A DNA stretch of 64,000 bases from RGIG3013 sp045538935 (lineage in GTDB: Bacteria > Bacillota > Clostridia > Oscillospirales > Acutalibacteraceae). Under the pieces are notes generated by a model, which was not told where the DNA came from, made no database searches, and saw nothing but the letters and a program-made list of their open reading frames with translations. The translations under genes and the position numbers were made by a program. The DNA lies in NCBI GenBank assembly GCA_045538935.1, contig JAZQEI010000021.1, forward strand, positions 55,414-119,413. Direction: 5' to 3'. Shown here in pieces: positions 50,589 to 57,798 of the stretch. The stretch's first letter is position 1. Each line of letters opens with the position of its first letter.

Positions 50589-51728
50589 TTAAAATTTTAA
50601 ATTAATAAGTCGTAGTGTCTGATATGCCGTGTTGGTTAAATTACGGTAGGCATTGTTAGTATTGAGCGCTTGTTCTAGGCTGATAACACCCGGTATAATG
50701 GGAAAGTATGCATCTATTCCGTGCTCATTGCAAATAGTGGCTTCGTCGGTTACACAGCCCGCAAAAGCAATAACCTTTTTGCCGTACTTTTTGGCAAGCT
50801 GCGCTACACCAAACGGAGCTTTTCCCATAACGGTTTGCGAATCTAAGCGTCCTTCACCTGTAATAACAAGGTCGGCATTTTTTATGTATGATTCAAGATT
50901 TATTTGCTCTAAAATAATTTTAATGCCCGATTCTAACTTTGCATTTAAAAAAGCAGAAAATGCAAAGCCAAGTCCACCAGCTGCACCGGTTCCCGCAACC
51001 ATATAGGCATCTGTTTTATTTGTTACATCACTTGCAAGAAGAGCATAATTGTTAAGCCAGAGGTCCATATTTTGTATAGACTCTTCATTTGCACCCTTTT
51101 GCGGACCAAAAACCGCACTGCAACCGTTAGGTCCACAAAGAGTATTTGTTACATCGCACGCTACCTTAAACGTGCATTTATAAATTAAAGGATTAACGTT
51201 TTTGGCAGATATTGTTTTTAAATTTTCAAGTCCTTTTGCACCTAACTTAATAGGTATGCCGTTTTCATCTAAAAACTCAAAACCTAAAGCACTAAGCATT
51301 CCTGTGCCGCCATCGTTAGTAGCGCTGCCGCCAAGACCGATTATAAAATTTTTGCAGCCTTTATTTAAAGCATCGTTTATAATCTGCCCAACACCAAAGG
51401 TGGTAGTATTAAGTGGGTTGCGTAAATTTTGAGGCACCAGAGTAATGCCTGCCGCTGCAGAAATTTCTATTACCGCAGTATTATCACTTAAAATACAGTA
51501 TTCGGCAGTTACTTGTTCTTGCAAAGGCCCCATAACATTTACGGTTACCTTTTTTGCACCGTCAAGCGTACACATAGCATCTACAGTGCCCTCACCGCCA
51601 TCGGCAATAGGGCAAACTATAGCAGTTGAGCCGTTATTAATCTTTAATACAGCGTCTTTTACGGCATTTCCGGCTTGTAAAGAAGATAAACTGCCCTTAA
51701 AAGAATCAATAGCAATTACAACATGCAT
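50589..51728 (-). CDS. Glycerate kinase (GarK type)
   Basis: A 379-residue glycerate 2-kinase. Conserved stretches are AIDSFKGSLSSLQAGNAV, CPIADGGEGTVDAM, IIGLGGSATNDGGTGMLSALG, VACDVTNTLCGPNGCSAVFGPQKGA and ITGEGRLDSQTVMGKAP. It phosphorylates glycerate into glycolysis. The serine/threonine exporter genes follow within 10 bases, suggesting a link to serine metabolism, which is inference. AAAGGAG precedes the ATG. Confidence 0.94.
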   Translation of the reverse strand: MHVVIAIDSFKGSLSSLQAGNAVKDAVLKINNGSTAIVCPIADGGEGTVDAMCTLDGAKKVTVNVMGPLQEQVTAEYCILSDNTAVIEISAAAGITLVPQNLRNPLNTTTFGVGQIINDALNKGCKNFIIGLGGSATNDGGTGMLSALGFEFLDENGIPIKLGAKGLENLKTISAKNVNPLIYKCTFKVACDVTNTLCGPNGCSAVFGPQKGANEESIQNMDLWLNNYALLASDVTNKTDAYMVAGTGAAGGLGFAFSAFLNAKLESGIKIILEQINLESYIKNADLVITGEGRLDSQTVMGKAPFGVAQLAKKYGKKVIAFAGCVTDEATICNEHGIDAYFPIIPGVISLEQALNTNNAYRNLTNTAYQTLRLINLKF

Positions 51729-51821
51729 TTTGTCAGCTCCTTTACATTAAATATTAACATAGCAAATATTAAAAAGCAAGACGGCAAACATATTAAAAAA
51801 TTTTAAATTATTGTGATATAG

Positions 51822-51851
51822 TTGTAAATTTTTGGAATTTAATGTTATAAT
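51822..51851 (+). promoter_or_regulatory. Promoter of the alpha/beta-hydrolase gene
   Basis: TTGTAA (51822-51827) and TATAAT (51846-51851) are 18 bases apart; TGT before the -10 makes it extended. Confidence 0.55.
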
Positions 51852-51869
51852 AATATTGGAGTTGATTTT

Positions 51870-52805
51870 ATGGCTGTTTTATGGATACTTTTGGGAATTA
51901 TAGTTTTTGTGGTTATAGCCGCATTGATAATTGCGTATATTTGCTTTAAAATTGCATTTTACGCTAAAAGTTGTGATCCAAGCGCTTATGAAGAAAGCAG
52001 TATCCCTGAGGGTGAAATTTACGAGCAGTTTAGAGATAGTATGGAAAAATGGACCAATGAGGCCAAGCAGATGAAAAGTGAACTCTTTTCCATTACTACC
52101 TTTGATGGATTAAAGCTTTACGGTAAATTTTATGAATATAAAAAGGGCGCACCCATTGAACTTATGTTTCACGGGTATAGGGGAGACGCTTACAGAGATT
52201 TATCTGGTGGAGTGCAACGCTGCTTTAAGCTAGAACACAGTGCTTTTATAGTTGACCAGCGTTGCAGCAAACGAAGTGAGGGCAACGTTATAACATTTGG
52301 CATAAAAGAACATAAAGACTGCTTGTGTTGGGTGGATTTTTTAATAGAGCATTTTGGTAGTGACGTAAAGATTATTCTTTGCGGCATTTCTATGGGAGCG
52401 GCAACCGTTCTTATGGCTGCGGGAAATGAGCTTCCTAAAAACGTTATAGGCGTGCTTGCAGACTGCGGATACAATAGCCCCAAAGATATTATAAAAAAGG
52501 TTATAAAGCAAATGAAATTGCCTGTGGATTTAGCATATTTCTTCGTAAAACTTGGAGCGCGTCTTTACGGCAGATTTAATATTGAAGAATATTCGCCCGA
52601 GCAGGCCTTAAAAAACTGTAAGGTGCCCGTAATATTCTTTCATGGTGAAAGCGATGATTTTGTGCCTTGCCAAATGAGTCAGATAAATTACGATGCTTGT
52701 ACCAGTAAAAAGAAGCTTGTAACTATGAAAGATGCGGGTCATGGACTTTGTTATCTTTACGAGCCGGAAAGATATTTAGATTCTTTAAGAGAATTTTTTG
52801 CTTAA
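51870..52805 (+). CDS. Membrane-anchored alpha/beta hydrolase
   Basis: A 311-residue serine hydrolase of the BEM46/YqkD type. It has an N-terminal membrane helix (VLWILLGIIVFVVIAALIIAY in outline), the oxyanion HGYRGDAYRD, the nucleophile elbow CGISMGAATVL, the acidic residue in FHGESDDFVP and the His in DAGHGLCY. The substrate is unknown. It is a single gene with its own promoter and a shared terminator. Confidence 0.88.
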   Translation: MAVLWILLGIIVFVVIAALIIAYICFKIAFYAKSCDPSAYEESSIPEGEIYEQFRDSMEKWTNEAKQMKSELFSITTFDGLKLYGKFYEYKKGAPIELMFHGYRGDAYRDLSGGVQRCFKLEHSAFIVDQRCSKRSEGNVITFGIKEHKDCLCWVDFLIEHFGSDVKIILCGISMGAATVLMAAGNELPKNVIGVLADCGYNSPKDIIKKVIKQMKLPVDLAYFFVKLGARLYGRFNIEEYSPEQALKNCKVPVIFFHGESDDFVPCQMSQINYDACTSKKKLVTMKDAGHGLCYLYEPERYLDSLREFFA

Positions 52806-52807
52806 AA

Positions 52808-52843
52808 CTAAAGGGATCGTATGTTTTATACGATCCCTTTAAA
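52808..52843. terminator. Bidirectional terminator after alpha/beta hydrolase
   Basis: AAAGGGATCGTAT and ATACGATCCCTTT form a perfect stem around GTTTT between convergent genes. Confidence 0.88.
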
Positions 52844-52845
52844 TT

Positions 52846-54348
52846 TTACTTTATAAAATCTATATCAAGAATTTTTGCCTCAAAGCCGCTTCCGTCAGAA
52901 TAGCCTACACTGTCGGATATGAATTTTTTAGAGAACTCAATTTTATCAACTAAAAACTTGCCGTTTTCCTTTTTATATAATACTCGCATTATTCCGTTGC
53001 TTAGATAATGTTCAAAACGCAATGTTGAATCATCAATAAGTTTTTTATAAACGCTTGCTGCAGGATCTATTTTTTCTACATCCTCAATTGTACTAACACC
53101 GCTTTTAATTGATTTAAAGTCTTTATATTTTAAATTTTCCTCAACATCATACCAACAAATCAAGTGATATGATTTTTCGCTATCATTACCTGCGAAAAAG
53201 ACATATATTATTCCGTCGTTGTCGGTTTTATGAACGCTGTACAACACATTGGTACGTGGTTTGCGCAAACACTCAATATAATATTTGGAATTGAAATCTT
53301 CTATACTAAAATATCCGGTGTGCTGCTTAATGAAATTAGTAAAATCTTCAATATCAACTGTATTTTTAATAGAAGCATTATATGATTTAGTATTATTGAT
53401 TCTTTCTAATATTTTGTCTATATCACTATTTTGTTGAACGTTTTCTGCAGCTATATTTATTTTTATATCGCCGGTATCGGTTGTAATCTCGCATTTACCG
53501 CCTGTGGTGGTTTTTGGAACGCTAATTTTACCTGTATCGGTATGAGTAATAAATACCTTGTCACTAAGCAAACTGCCGGTGACATCACCTGTGTCGGTTT
53601 CTATAAAAATCTCGGTGGCATCGCAGTTTTTAAAATTAATATCACCTGTGCTACGTGTAATTGAAAATTTCTCATCGGCAATGACATTATCTAAATTAAC
53701 GTCACCTGTATTACCCGTGGAAATAAGATTTTTACACTTAGCATTTTTTAAATTAACCTTGCCCGTAGAAACAGATACATCGACTGTATTTGCAGTTATG
53801 TTTTCGGCATAAATATGACCTGTACTGGTTTTTAGCTTAATGTTCTGGGTTGCCGAACTTTGCGTTTTTATACTGCCCGTGCTACCCTTAATATCAATGT
53901 TTTTAAAGGTGAACTCCTTTGGAACGTTAACGTCACCTGTGCTTAAATTAACGTTAAGCTCACCGTATTCACCTTTAGGAATACTAATTGTTATTTTTGG
54001 TGAGTTAAAGTTTATGCCAATATATTTATACCATTTTCTATTGTCGTCTAATGAGATTAAGAGGGTGTCGTACTTAACGCATACCAAATGCTTCATATTT
54101 TCTTGCTCATAGCAGGTAACGGTGATTTTATCATCATCACTCATTATAAAGGTTACGTCAGCGGTATCGGTTAAAATTGCTATGTCTTTAAAGTTTTCCG
54201 TAATATCATAGCTGTTTGTTTGGTATTTGTTGGTCGAAAGCCTTGTAAAGTCAAAGTTAAGCATAATCATCACTCCACAAAAAATTATACTGCCAATTAT
54301 TATAAGAACAGTACCGATAATAAGCCATACTTTTATTTGTTTACTCAT
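52846..54348 (-). CDS. DUF4097 beta-repeat protein with extra C-terminal domain
   Basis: A 500-residue membrane-anchored protein. After an N-terminal helix (VWLIIGTVLIIIGSIIFCGV) comes the DUF4097 region (about 50-310) with a repeating STGD/DTGD turn about every 20 residues (STGDVNV, STGSIKT, STGHIYA, STGKVNL, NTGDVNL, STGDINF, DTGDVTG, DTGKISV, DTGDIKI), expected to form a beta-solenoid. About 180 further residues form an unrecognised domain. It overlaps the DUF1700 gene by 4 bases in a PadR-DUF1700-DUF4097 operon. Confidence 0.86.
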   Translation of the reverse strand: MSKQIKVWLIIGTVLIIIGSIIFCGVMIMLNFDFTRLSTNKYQTNSYDITENFKDIAILTDTADVTFIMSDDDKITVTCYEQENMKHLVCVKYDTLLISLDDNRKWYKYIGINFNSPKITISIPKGEYGELNVNLSTGDVNVPKEFTFKNIDIKGSTGSIKTQSSATQNIKLKTSTGHIYAENITANTVDVSVSTGKVNLKNAKCKNLISTGNTGDVNLDNVIADEKFSITRSTGDINFKNCDATEIFIETDTGDVTGSLLSDKVFITHTDTGKISVPKTTTGGKCEITTDTGDIKINIAAENVQQNSDIDKILERINNTKSYNASIKNTVDIEDFTNFIKQHTGYFSIEDFNSKYYIECLRKPRTNVLYSVHKTDNDGIIYVFFAGNDSEKSYHLICWYDVEENLKYKDFKSIKSGVSTIEDVEKIDPAASVYKKLIDDSTLRFEHYLSNGIMRVLYKKENGKFLVDKIEFSKKFISDSVGYSDGSGFEAKILDIDFIK

Positions 54349-54935
54349 TGTAAGGATTCCTCCTTTTTAGCAAAAAACTTTTTTATTACATTTTTTGTAA
54401 GCAATAATACGCCTTTTGTTGCCGCTTTACAGGCCAAAAATAAGAAGATCGAAAGTCCGGCACAAACAATGCTTCCACCTATAAGAATAAAACCTGTGGC
54501 AACATTGCTGTTTATAGCTAAAACCACGCCACCTAAACTTAAGCCAAAAGCACAGCCGACAAATGCGGCAAATACTGCCCATAAAGACACTATTACACAC
54601 CATAAACAACAGTATAACGCTAAAACTACGGCAAAAGCGGCAACAAGTAAGGAAAACCAGAGAGGGAAGCCTAGTATTATAAGCACAATTTCCCACGCTT
54701 TTAGGTGTCTTTTGGCTTTTTTGTTTGTAGTATTGGTGTGATTGGAGTCGGCTAAAATTTGCTTTGCGATTTGCTCGGGTGAGCCTATTTGCGCCAAAGC
54801 CTCTTCTTCGTTTAGGCATTCTTCAATACGATCGTCTATAATTTCGCTGTAAAATATTATATGTTCATCAATTTCGGTTTGCGGTAAGACCGATAAACTT
54901 TTGCGCAACTGACAAAGAAAATCTTGCTTATTCAT
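54345..54935 (-). CDS. DUF1700 membrane protein
   Basis: The 196-residue protein has the cytoplasmic HAAS-like helical part (KQDFLCQLRKSLSVLPQTEI, EEALAQIGSPEQIAKQIL) followed by about four helices. It typically accompanies PadR and DUF4097 genes in Firmicutes and may influence envelope-stress signalling; the function is not defined. It overlaps padR by 8 bases. Confidence 0.88.
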   Translation of the reverse strand: MNKQDFLCQLRKSLSVLPQTEIDEHIIFYSEIIDDRIEECLNEEEALAQIGSPEQIAKQILADSNHTNTTNKKAKRHLKAWEIVLIILGFPLWFSLLVAAFAVVLALYCCLWCVIVSLWAVFAAFVGCAFGLSLGGVVLAINSNVATGFILIGGSIVCAGLSIFLFLACKAATKGVLLLTKNVIKKFFAKKEESLQ

Positions 54936-55248
54936 TATTGCCGTCCTCCTTGGTTACAAATTTATAAATAGACATAATTTCTGACCAATCACCTTTAAAC
55001 TCATCAATGCGCTTAAGTCCGTTTGGAGTAATATGGTAATACTTTCTTAATCTGCCACCGTGCTCTAAAGAATATACGGTTAACATGTCGGCAGTTTCTA
55101 AGCGCTTTAGAATGGTATAAAGGGTAGATTCCGAAAGCTCGATATAAGGTTTTAAGTCTTTAATAATTTTGTAGCCGTAGGAATCTTCGTTTTTAATGGC
55201 GGCCAACACACATACGTCTAAAAGGCCGCGTTTTAACTGAATGTCCAT
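54928..55248 (-). CDS. PadR-family transcriptional regulator
   Basis: A 106-residue winged-helix repressor: KRGLLDVCVLAAIKNEDSYGY, ELSESTLYTILKRLE (recognition helix) and the wing GGRLRKYYHIT. It heads the operon with DUF1700 and DUF4097 genes and probably represses it. The start follows GGGAGG. An inverted repeat overlapping its -10 box is a likely binding site. Confidence 0.92.
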   Translation of the reverse strand: MDIQLKRGLLDVCVLAAIKNEDSYGYKIIKDLKPYIELSESTLYTILKRLETADMLTVYSLEHGGRLRKYYHITPNGLKRIDEFKGDWSEIMSIYKFVTKEDGNNE

Positions 55249-55267
55249 ACCATACCTCCCATAACGA

Positions 55268-55301
55268 AATACATCATATCACGAAGTATTATGATTGTCA
55301 A
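55268..55301 (-). promoter_or_regulatory. Promoter and putative PadR operator
   Basis: On the minus strand TTGACA (55301-55296) and TATGAT (55278-55273) are 17 bases apart. AATAC (55268-55272) and GTATT (55286-55290) form an inverted repeat over the -10, a plausible autorepression site. Confidence 0.7.
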
Positions 55302-55320
55302 GCAGTTTTTAAAAATTTTA

Positions 55321-55363
55321 AGAAATGGGCTGCCTCACTTGTTTAGTGAGACAGCCCATTTCT
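55321..55363 (-). terminator. Terminator of the M20 amidohydrolase gene
   Basis: AGAAATGGGCTG...CTCACT and AGTGAG...CAGCCCATTTCT form a long stem with one mismatched base pair position. It lies just downstream of the minus-strand gene. Confidence 0.82.
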
Positions 55364-55397
55364 TTATTGCTGTTACGAACCTTTAAATGTCAACGGC

Positions 55398-56732
55398 TTA
55401 TTGAATATTAACCTGTACTAAGGCTCCGTCGTTATAATTAATTCTATCACCGGAGGAGTTAAGGCTATCTATGTAGGATAAATAATCCTCTTTTGATGCA
55501 AAGACAGGCTTAAATTCATCAATAACTTTTTTTGCTTTTCTTGCACCGTCAGAAAGAAGGATTTGTAACATTGCCAACTGTAGCTTTGCGCTTGCTACAC
55601 AAGCTGCAATAGGGTCTGCAATTTCATAGTCGCTTCCGTGCGCGCTGCCTGTATCTCCGCCGGCGTTAGGATGCACAACCGGCATAATGCAACTAAGGTC
55701 GCCCATATCGGTGCTTCCGGAGCAAAAGGCACTTTCTATGCTAAATTTGTATTCAGGGATAGCTAACTGCGCCGCCTGAGCGGTTATCTGAATTAAATTC
55801 TTATCGTTTACAAGCGGAGCATAACCTGGTATGTCGATTATCTCTACATTAGTTCCAATAGAAAGCGCCGCACCGCACAGCGCACGGTTGACCTTGTGGT
55901 TTGCGTTGCAAATAGCGTCAAAGCTTACTCCGCGCACTTGATTTTCTAAAATCACTTTGGCAGGAATGGCATTTACTATGGATCCGCCATTTGTAATAAT
56001 AGGATGAACCCTTATAATATCACTTTCCTTGAAGGTTTCTCTAATGGCATTGATAGCATTTATGCCGCAACTTGCCGCATAAAGTGCGTTCCTTCCATCC
56101 CAAGGTGCGTCGCCTGCGTGTGCTGCAACTCCTTTATATATAATTTGTTTTGCTAAAAATCCGATATATCCTTGTTCAACGCAAAATTTATTGGAGGTGT
56201 GTACCATAAAGGCCAAATCGACACCGTCGAAATATCCCCTTGACAAAAATTCACATTTACCTCCAAAATATTTAATCTTGCCCTGCTTTTTTAATTCTTT
56301 TCTGTATTCGATTTCTAAAAGCTCTTCAGCCGGAACAGCGCAAAGCCTAATTTTTCCGCAAAGCTTATCAAGCACACCGGGTTCCTTTAATGCCGCCGCA
56401 ATACCAACAAGTGCAGCACACTGCGCGTTGTGTCCGCAAGCGTGAACAGCACCGGTGTCTTTGTCGGCATCTTTGTGCTCCGGACAAATAACGGAATCCA
56501 ATTCTCCTAAAATCAAAATCTCAGGGCCGGGTTTTCCAGTATCCAAAACTGCATAAAATCCGGTAATTCCCTCCGCCATAACAAGATCATAACCAAGCGT
56601 GTGAAAAACATCTGCCATGTATGCAGATGTTTTATATTCTTTATATCCCGTTTCGGGATGATTCCAGATGTATCTTTCTGTATTTAAAATCAGTTTTGAA
56701 TGTTTTTCAAGCGCAGCAATAAGCTCTTTCAT
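55398..56732 (-). CDS. M20-family amidohydrolase (AbgB-like)
   Basis: A 444-residue zinc-type amidohydrolase of the M20D group. Marks are NHPETGYKEYKTSAYM, ILGELDSV, HACGHNAQCAALVG (metal ligands), AVPAEE (catalytic Glu), AAHAGDAPWDGRNAL, and AFCSGSTDMGD. It most resembles AbgB-type p-aminobenzoyl-glutamate or N-acyl-amino-acid hydrolases; the substrate is not certain. The ATG at 56732 follows AAAGGAG; an earlier TTG is too close to it. The codon choice and the somewhat higher GC differ slightly from neighbours. Confidence 0.9.
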   Translation of the reverse strand: MKELIAALEKHSKLILNTERYIWNHPETGYKEYKTSAYMADVFHTLGYDLVMAEGITGFYAVLDTGKPGPEILILGELDSVICPEHKDADKDTGAVHACGHNAQCAALVGIAAALKEPGVLDKLCGKIRLCAVPAEELLEIEYRKELKKQGKIKYFGGKCEFLSRGYFDGVDLAFMVHTSNKFCVEQGYIGFLAKQIIYKGVAAHAGDAPWDGRNALYAASCGINAINAIRETFKESDIIRVHPIITNGGSIVNAIPAKVILENQVRGVSFDAICNANHKVNRALCGAALSIGTNVEIIDIPGYAPLVNDKNLIQITAQAAQLAIPEYKFSIESAFCSGSTDMGDLSCIMPVVHPNAGGDTGSAHGSDYEIADPIAACVASAKLQLAMLQILLSDGARKAKKVIDEFKPVFASKEDYLSYIDSLNSSGDRINYNDGALVQVNIQ

Positions 56733-56792
56733 ACAAATCAACTCCTTTTACTAATTATAGCATAATTTGTAAAACTATTCAAGACGTTTTGC

Positions 56793-56903
56793 CCCGCTCG
56801 AAGGGATTTTCCTCTCTGGCTATCGAACAGTCCACCGGACTGTTCTCCCAAACTCTTTGTTCGCTTTGCTCGCAGAGTTTGGAGGTCGTTTCAAATCCCT
56901 TCG
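56793..56903 (-). repeat. tRNA-derived inverted-repeat element beside tRNA-Arg
   Basis: The 111-bp element has CCCGCTCGAAGGGATTT at one end (56793-56809), identical in 17 bases to the 3' region of tRNA-Arg (56961-56977), and TTCAAATCCCTTCG (56890-56903) in inverse orientation at the other. Inside are a perfect hairpin AACAGTCCACCGGACTGTT (56826-56844) and a second (CAAACTCT...AGAGTTTG). The first hairpin is identical to the one at 38081-38099. Confidence 0.65.
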
Positions 56904-56913
56904 TTATATAGAA

Positions 56914-56957
56914 AAATTATTAAGGAGCAGTATCTTGCGACACTGCTCCTTAATAAT
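56914..56957 (-). terminator. Terminator of tRNA-Arg
   Basis: AATTATTAAGGAGCAGT and its perfect complement form a 17-bp stem with a 10-base loop directly after the tRNA; a T-rich stretch follows on the minus strand. Confidence 0.82.
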
Positions 56958-57034
56958 TGGCCCGCTCGAAGGGATTTGAACCCCCGTTCTTCAGAATCGG
57001 AATCTGCTGCGTTATCCAGCTGCGCCACGAGCGG
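56958..57034 (-). tRNA. tRNA-Arg (anticodon CCG)
   Basis: The minus strand gives a 77-base tRNA: acceptor CCGCTCG/CGAGCGG, loop TTCCGAT with anticodon CCG (reading CGG), T-loop TTCAAAT and encoded CCA. The anticodon stem has four Watson-Crick pairs plus a G-A closing mismatch. A partial 3' copy lies at 56793-56809. Confidence 0.9.
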
Positions 57035-57035
57035 A

Positions 57036-57058
57036 TAAAAGCCTTTTTAAAGGCTTTA
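57036..57058 (-). terminator. Terminator of the 57.1-57.7 kb gene
   Basis: On the minus strand AAAGCCTTT and AAAGGCTTTT form a short stem at the stop codon, just before tRNA-Arg. Confidence 0.65.
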
Positions 57059-57673
57059 TTTTTCGTTTGCATCAAGTTTTTTAAGAAGATTATCTGCAAC
57101 TGCTTCTAAGTCGTCTGTGTATGTGACTGTTTCGGTTTCGGCTCTGCGCGAGAGATGCAGTCCTTCGGGTAAAGTGATATCATCAAGAATTATTGTGCTA
57201 TTATAAAATTCCTCGCCAAACACAACCGCTTTGCCGTTGTTATGGCTTAAACCAATATCGGCAAATAATCCACCTTCAAACAAACCATTTAAAAACTCAA
57301 ATGAATTTTCATCGGTTAAAAATAAAAGTGTATTAGGCTCGGCAATGAGGGTTGACTGTAATCTACCTATTCTGGCTTCGGCAAGGCGTGGGGGAGTGTT
57401 TGATTTATCGTACGAGCAATCGGTAAAACCTACCGTTACTTCGCCGTCACCGTCAATATCTTCGCCAAACTTTTCTATATAGTCGGCCATTTTTTCTTTT
57501 TGTTCATCTAGAAATTCAGTATAGGTGAATAATACTATGTTATAATCGTATTCCTTTATAGATGCACATTGAGCTATACAAAAAACAATAGCAATTGCAA
57601 CTAATAGCCAACAAATAAAATGCCATTTATGGTAATACCAAAAGTTTTCTATCCATTTTTTGATTTTTTCCAT
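57056..57673 (-). CDS. Hypothetical single-pass membrane protein
   Basis: A 205-residue protein with a basic N-terminus (KIKKWIENFWYYHKWHF), one helix (ICWLLVAIAIVFCIAQCA) and an extracytoplasmic domain of about 165 residues resembling a type found in many Ruminococcaceae (ADYIEKFGEDIDGDGEVTVGF; LIAEPNTLLFLTDENSFEFL). I do not recognise a characterised family. The DIDGDGEV segment looks calcium-loop-like but is probably a turn. It stands alone between thrS and tRNA-Arg. Confidence 0.75.
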   Translation of the reverse strand: MEKIKKWIENFWYYHKWHFICWLLVAIAIVFCIAQCASIKEYDYNIVLFTYTEFLDEQKEKMADYIEKFGEDIDGDGEVTVGFTDCSYDKSNTPPRLAEARIGRLQSTLIAEPNTLLFLTDENSFEFLNGLFEGGLFADIGLSHNNGKAVVFGEEFYNSTIILDDITLPEGLHLSRRAETETVTYTDDLEAVADNLLKKLDANEK

Positions 57674-57763
57674 TTAAAATACCTCTATACATTTAAATCG
57701 GTAATTATTATACCAAAAACTAAAGTTTTGTTCAAGCACTATATATTAACTATTTGTAAAACA

Positions 57764-57793
57764 TAAAAAAGTCCGCCGAACATTCGGCGGACT
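57764..57793 (-). terminator. Terminator of thrS
   Basis: AGTCCGCCGAA and TTCGGCGGACT pair perfectly with a 2-base spacer; on the minus strand TTTTTT follows. Confidence 0.88.
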
Positions 57794-57798
57794 AAAAT

